Source of the DNA: CANJIV01 sp046330225
GTDB taxonomy: Bacteria; Actinomycetota; Thermoleophilia; Solirubrobacterales; Solirubrobacteraceae
Direction: 5' to 3'
Assembly: GCA_046330225.1 (NCBI GenBank)
Contig: JAXLTD010000002.1
Span: 124,001 to 188,000, forward strand
DNA length: 64,000 bases
Positions 60,230 through 64,000 of the stretch are shown one piece after another. The notes beneath the pieces were generated by a model. The model was not told the DNA's origin and made no database searches. It was given only the letters and a program-made list of their open reading frames with translations. The translations under genes and the position numbers were made by a program. Position 1 is the stretch's first letter. Each line of letters begins with the position of its first letter.

Positions 60230-62997
60230 GTGCAGGCGGATGCAGCGGCCGGGCCCGAGGCAGTCGTCGATCCAGAAGAGCGGATCGACCTCCTCCTCTC
60301 GCATCTCGGCACCCGGCCCGAGGGCCTGGGCGCCCAGGAGGCCGCCCGGCGCCTGGAACAGCACGGGCCCAACGAGATCCGGCGCCGGGCCTCCGGGGCC
60401 GGCTGCGGGAGCTTCTACCGCCAGTTCGTGCACCCGCTCGCGCTGCTGCTGTGGCTGCCGCGGCGCTCTCGGTGGCTGGCGGGCTCGAGGTCCTGGCGGT
60501 CGCGATCGTGGTGGTCATCGCCCTCAACGCGGTCTTCGCGTTCGCGCAGGAACTGCAGGCCGAGCGGGCCACCGAGGCGCTGCGGGAGTTCCCGCCGCCG
60601 CAGGCGCGGGTCCGGCGGGACGGCGCGGCTGCGGACATCGACGCGCTTCGCGCTCGTGCCCGGCGACGTGCTGCTGCTCGCCGAGGGCGACCGCCCGTCT
60701 CGACTGCCGCCTGATCAGCGGGTCCTTGGAGGTCGACATGTCGCCCCTGACGGGGGAGTCCTCGCCAGTCGCCCGATCCCCGGAACGAGCCGAGCCGGCG
60801 GCTCCCGGCTCGGTGCTCGAGGCCGAGGACCTCGTGTTCGGCGGGACCCTGTGCACGGGCGGCGAGGCCGTGGGCGTCGTCTACGCGACCGGCATGCAGA
60901 CCCAGCTCGGGCGCATCGCGGCCCTTTCGCAGCGGGTCGAGGCCGAGGTCAGCCCGCTCCAGCGCCAGGTCAACCAGGCGGCCCGCCTGATCGCCGCGAT
61001 CGCCGTAGGGGCGGGGGCAGCCTTCTTCGTGGTCGGGACGGCCATGGCCGGGCTTCCGTCCGACGATGCGATCGCCTTCGCCATCGGCCTCGCTCGTCGC
61101 GAACGTGCCGGAGGGACTGCTGCCGACGATCACGCTCGCGCTCGCCGTCGGGGTGCGCCGCATGGCGCGGCGCCGCGCGCTGGTGAAGCGCCTGACTGCG
61201 GTCGAGACCCTCGGCAGCACCGACGTGATCTGCACGGACAAGACCGGCACGCTCACCGAAGGCCGGATGCGCGCGGCGGCGCTGCGGGCCGACGGCGAGG
61301 CGGCGGCGATCGACGAGGGCGCCAGGCTCGCGGGCCGCGAGCCCTTCCGCGGCTGCTGCGCACGGCGGTGCGGTGCAACAACGCGCGGCCCGCCTACCGC
61401 TGACCGCTGGGACCGGGGCGGCGACCCGAGCGAGAGCGCGCTCCTCGTGGCCGCGCACGTCCTGGGGAGGACGCGCTGGCAGCCCAGGAGCAGCGCGACC
61501 TCCGGCGCCGGCGCCTGCTGCCATTCGACGCGCGCCGCAAGCGCATGACGACCGTCGACGTCGAGCCGGACGGCTCGATCTGGGTTCACGCCAAGGGCGC
61601 GCCCGTGGAGCTGCTGGACCGCTGCGACGCCGTTCGCGGCGCCGCCGGCGACCGCCCGCTCGGGCCGGACGACCGGCGCGCGGCGGCCGCCGCGGTCGAC
61701 GCCTACGCGCGCGACGGGCTCCGCGTGCTCGGGTTCGCGGAGCGCCGCGTGCCCGACGGGGAGGCCGGCCAGGAGGGCGACGACCGCGACCTCGTCGAAT
61801 CCAGGCTGGTCTTTCTCGGCCTGGCCGCGCTCGAGGACCCGCCGCGCCCGGAGGTGCCTGCCGCCGTCGCCCGCTGCCAGAGCGCCGGGATCGAGATCAT
61901 GGTGGTGACCGGCGACTTCGGCGCCACCGCCGCGGCGGTGGCCACCCAGGTGGGGATCGTCGCCCCGGGCGGCACGCGCGTGGTCGCCGGCCCGGAGCTC
62001 GACGGGATGAGCGAGTCGGAGCTCGGCGAGACGCTCGCGGCGCCGAACGGGCTGATCGTCGCGCGCTCCAACCCCGAGACGAAGCTGCGCATCGTCGACG
62101 CCCTCCGCGCCCAGGGCCGGACGGTGGCGATGACCGGCGACGGCGTGAACGACGCCCCCGCGCTGCGCCGCGCCGACATCGGCGTGGCGATGGGGATGTC
62201 CGGGACCGATGTGGCCCGCGAGGCCGCGACGATGGTGCTCACCGACGACGACTTCGCCTCCATCGTCGCCGCCGTGGAGGAGGGCCGCACGGTCTACGAC
62301 AACGTGCGGAAGTTCGTCACCTACATCTTCGCCCACGCGATGCCCGAGGCCGTCCCCTTCCTGCTGTTCGCCCTGGCCGGCGGAGCCATGCCCCTGCCGA
62401 TCACCGCGCTCCTGATCCTGGCGATCGACCTCGGGACCGAGACGCTGCCGGCGCTCGCGCTCGGCCGCGAGCCGGCCGAGCCGGGGATCATGCGGCGGCC
62501 GCCGCGCCCGCGGGAGCGGGGGATCATCGACCGGCCGATGCTGGTCCGGGCCTGGCTGTGGCTCGGGATGACCGAGGCGGCGCTGGTCCTGGGCGGCTTC
62601 TTCTACGTCCTCCTGCCTGCCGGGTGGTCCTGGGGCGACCGACCGGCGCCGGCACGCCGCTCCACGACGCCGGGCTCACCGCGGTGACGATGAGCTTCGC
62701 CGGGATCACGGCCTGCCAGGTCGGCACGGCGATCGCCTGCCGGACCGACCGGGCGTCGCTGCGCAGCGTCGGGCTGCGCTCGAACCCCTGCTCCTGTGGG
62801 GCATCGCGTTCGAGCTCGCGTTCGCTGCGGCATTGATCTACCTCCCGCCGCTCCAGGACCTCGTCGGGACGCGACCGCTCGGCCCCGACGAGCTGGCGAT
62901 CCTCGCCGTCTTCCCGGCGGTCGTGCTCGGAGCGGATCTCGCCCGCCGCCGGTGGCAGGCCCGCCGGCGTCCCGGCGCGGTCGCCGGAGCCGGATAG
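60230..62997 (+). pseudogene. Cation-transporting P-type ATPase with about nine frameshifts
   Basis: Reads from GTG VQADAAAGPEAVVDPEERID to the stop at 62995-62997, close to 922 residues, the size of a Ca2+/PMCA-type pump. Motifs are intact across frames: SPLTGESSP, phosphorylation ICTDKTGTLTEG, PFDARRKRMTTVDVEPDGSI, MTGDGVNDAPALRRADIGVA, VYDNVRKFVTYIFAHAMPEA. Frame changes lie near 60457, 60648, 60692, 61095, 61350, 61400, 61465, 62640 and 62783. Intact motifs with no stop substitutions argue for sequence error or recent indels. Confidence 0.8.
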
Positions 62998-63009
62998 CGC
63001 GCGGGGCAG

Positions 63010-63975
63010 TCAGGGGTGCCCGGACCCCGGCCCGCCGGCGTCCCCGGCGCCCGCGGCCGACCCCTCGATGTCCAGCAGCGCCGGGCGGGCGTGCTCGACC
63101 TGGAGCGTCGAGTGGTCGATGCCGAACCGCTCGTGGACCAGGGCCGCGAGCGCCTCGCGCGTGCCGTGGCAGTCGGCGCCGTCGGCGACGAGCACGTGGG
63201 CCGAGAGCGCCGGAAAGCCGGAGGTGACCTCCCAGACGTGGAGGTCGTGGACCTCCACGACGCCGCGCGTGGCCGCCAGGGCGTGGCCGATCTCGTCGGG
63301 ATCCATCCCGGCGGGGGCGCCCTCGAGCATGATGTGCGCCGAGGCCGCGAGCAGGCTCCACGCCGAGCGCAGCATGAGCCCCGCGACCGCGAGGGAAGCG
63401 ATCGCATCGGCCTGGTCGAACCCGGTGAGCAGAACGACCGCGCCGGCGATGGCGGTCCCGATGAAGGCGAACAGGTCGGTGAGGAGGTGCTGGAAGCTGC
63501 CCTCGACGTTGAGGCTCTGCCGGTTGGCGGCGGCGAGCACTCGGACGGCGGCGAGGTTGACGGCGATCCCGACCAGGGCCACCGCGAGCACGATGCCGCC
63601 GCGGACGTCGGGCGGCTCGAACAGGCGCCGCACGCCCTCGTAGGCGAGCACGAGCGCGAGCGCGAGGAGGACCGCGCCGTTGATCTGCGCGCTGAGGATC
63701 TCGGCCCGCTTGAACCCGTAGGTGAAGCGGCCGCGCGGCGGCCGGGCCGCAAGGCGGATCGCGGCGATCGACAGCGCGATGGCCACCGCGTCGGTGAGCA
63801 TGTGGGCGGCGTCGGAGATCAGCGCGAGCGAGGAGGCGAGGATGCCAGCCGCGACCTCGAAGGCCATGAAGCCGACGATCAGGGCGAAGGCGATCCAGAG
63901 CTTCGTCCGGTCGGCGTCGGCGCTGACACCGTGGGTGTGCCCGGCGTGGGCGTGGCCGTCGTGGGATCCGCTCAC
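63010..63975 (-). CDS. Cation diffusion facilitator metal exporter
   Basis: 321 residues with six helices. A His-rich start (SHDGHAHAGHTHG), the metal site SLALISDAAHMLTDAVAIAL (HxxxD) and IGTAIAGAVVLLTGFDQADA, and a cytosolic C-terminal domain (EVHDLHVWEVTSGFPALSAH) mark a CzcD/ZitB-type Zn/Cd/Co exporter. It is intact, unlike its P-type ATPase neighbour, with which it converges (13 bp). Confidence 0.95.
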   Translation of the reverse strand: MSGSHDGHAHAGHTHGVSADADRTKLWIAFALIVGFMAFEVAAGILASSLALISDAAHMLTDAVAIALSIAAIRLAARPPRGRFTYGFKRAEILSAQINGAVLLALALVLAYEGVRRLFEPPDVRGGIVLAVALVGIAVNLAAVRVLAAANRQSLNVEGSFQHLLTDLFAFIGTAIAGAVVLLTGFDQADAIASLAVAGLMLRSAWSLLAASAHIMLEGAPAGMDPDEIGHALAATRGVVEVHDLHVWEVTSGFPALSAHVLVADGADCHGTREALAALVHERFGIDHSTLQVEHARPALLDIEGSAAGAGDAGGPGSGHP

Positions 63976-64000
63976 CGCGGGCGAGGGTAGCGGGTGGAAG

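Noticed and set aside
1..64000. CRISPR arrays, insertion sequences and prophage
   Set aside because: No regularly spaced repeats beyond the two short pairs listed, no transposase, integrase or phage structural motifs found on reading both strands.

Overview
The window is very GC-rich, densely packed chromosomal DNA from an actinobacterium. The gene set fits best with the Solirubrobacterales/Thermoleophilia side of the phylum: a GerW-like spore-type protein, a TB7.3-type 71-residue biotin carrier, a Trx-like/UGSC selenoprotein pair, an F420-ligase-like fusion, Nif3, MurJ and many GTG starts. This placement is an inference from gene content; no rRNA is present. I see no insertion sequence, prophage or CRISPR array.

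Layout. 1-12 kb: acyl-CoA ligase (cut by the window edge), sugar porter, a 59-residue HTH-like protein, Nif3-like protein, tRNA-Pro(CGG), CFA-type methyltransferase, FKBP isomerase, MOSC protein, secreted nuclease/phosphatase, a LysA-type decarboxylase, a flavodoxin-like reductase, a relic of an AMP-forming ligase, an EamA exporter, and two small paralogous genes behind a strong AT-rich promoter. 12-26 kb: nitronate monooxygenase, hydrolase, acetoacetyl-CoA synthetase, aldehyde dehydrogenase, secreted PQQ-type sugar dehydrogenase, MBL hydrolase with GNAT, O-methyltransferase, molybdopterin oxidoreductase, and an ECF sigma factor fused to a zinc-finger, membrane and Pro-rich tail. 26-31 kb: SDR, secreted proteins including an RTX-like one, Nudix, rubredoxin, GerW-like. 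30-41 kb: biotin synthesis split into bioA and bioBFD. Between them lie a spermidine-synthase-like fusion, a UbiB-type kinase, and an accessory patch with tandem RNA-like hairpins, a decayed nucleotidyltransferase and a secreted Vps62-domain protein. 41-46 kb: a TPR/F420-ligase-like fusion and a GtrA-GT2-GT39 membrane glycosylation operon. 46-53 kb: DegT-like aminotransferase, murJ, then the most notable locus, a selenoprotein plus its thioredoxin-domain partner, then enoyl-CoA hydratase, biotin carrier and a GT2. 53-59 kb: a large hairpin, delta-60 repeat secreted protein, glpK, a lysophosphatidate acyltransferase, a membrane protein. 59-63 kb: three genes (MBL lactonase, SDR, P-type ATPase) that are homologous over their whole length but broken by about 14 frameshifts. 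63-64 kb: a CDF metal exporter.

Main discovery. Two adjacent open frames at 49225-49758 (minus) are one gene read through an in-frame TGA at 49465-49467. The codon is followed by Gly-Ser-Cys, giving the U-G-S-C motif, and a 7-bp hairpin with a GGUCU loop begins 12 nt downstream, as a bacterial SECIS requires. The gene is translationally coupled (ATGA) to a 495-residue protein with an N-terminal CxxC thioredoxin-like domain. Together they look like a small selenium-dependent redox system. Ordinary gene calling would split or lose it.

Other points worth following: the paralogous DUF6416-like pair with a palindrome in its promoter spacer, the 71-bp-period hairpin pair, the TPR/F420-ligase-like fusion beside membrane glycosyltransferases, and the frameshift-dense patch, which looks more like a local sequence-quality problem than true decay because every catalytic motif survives.
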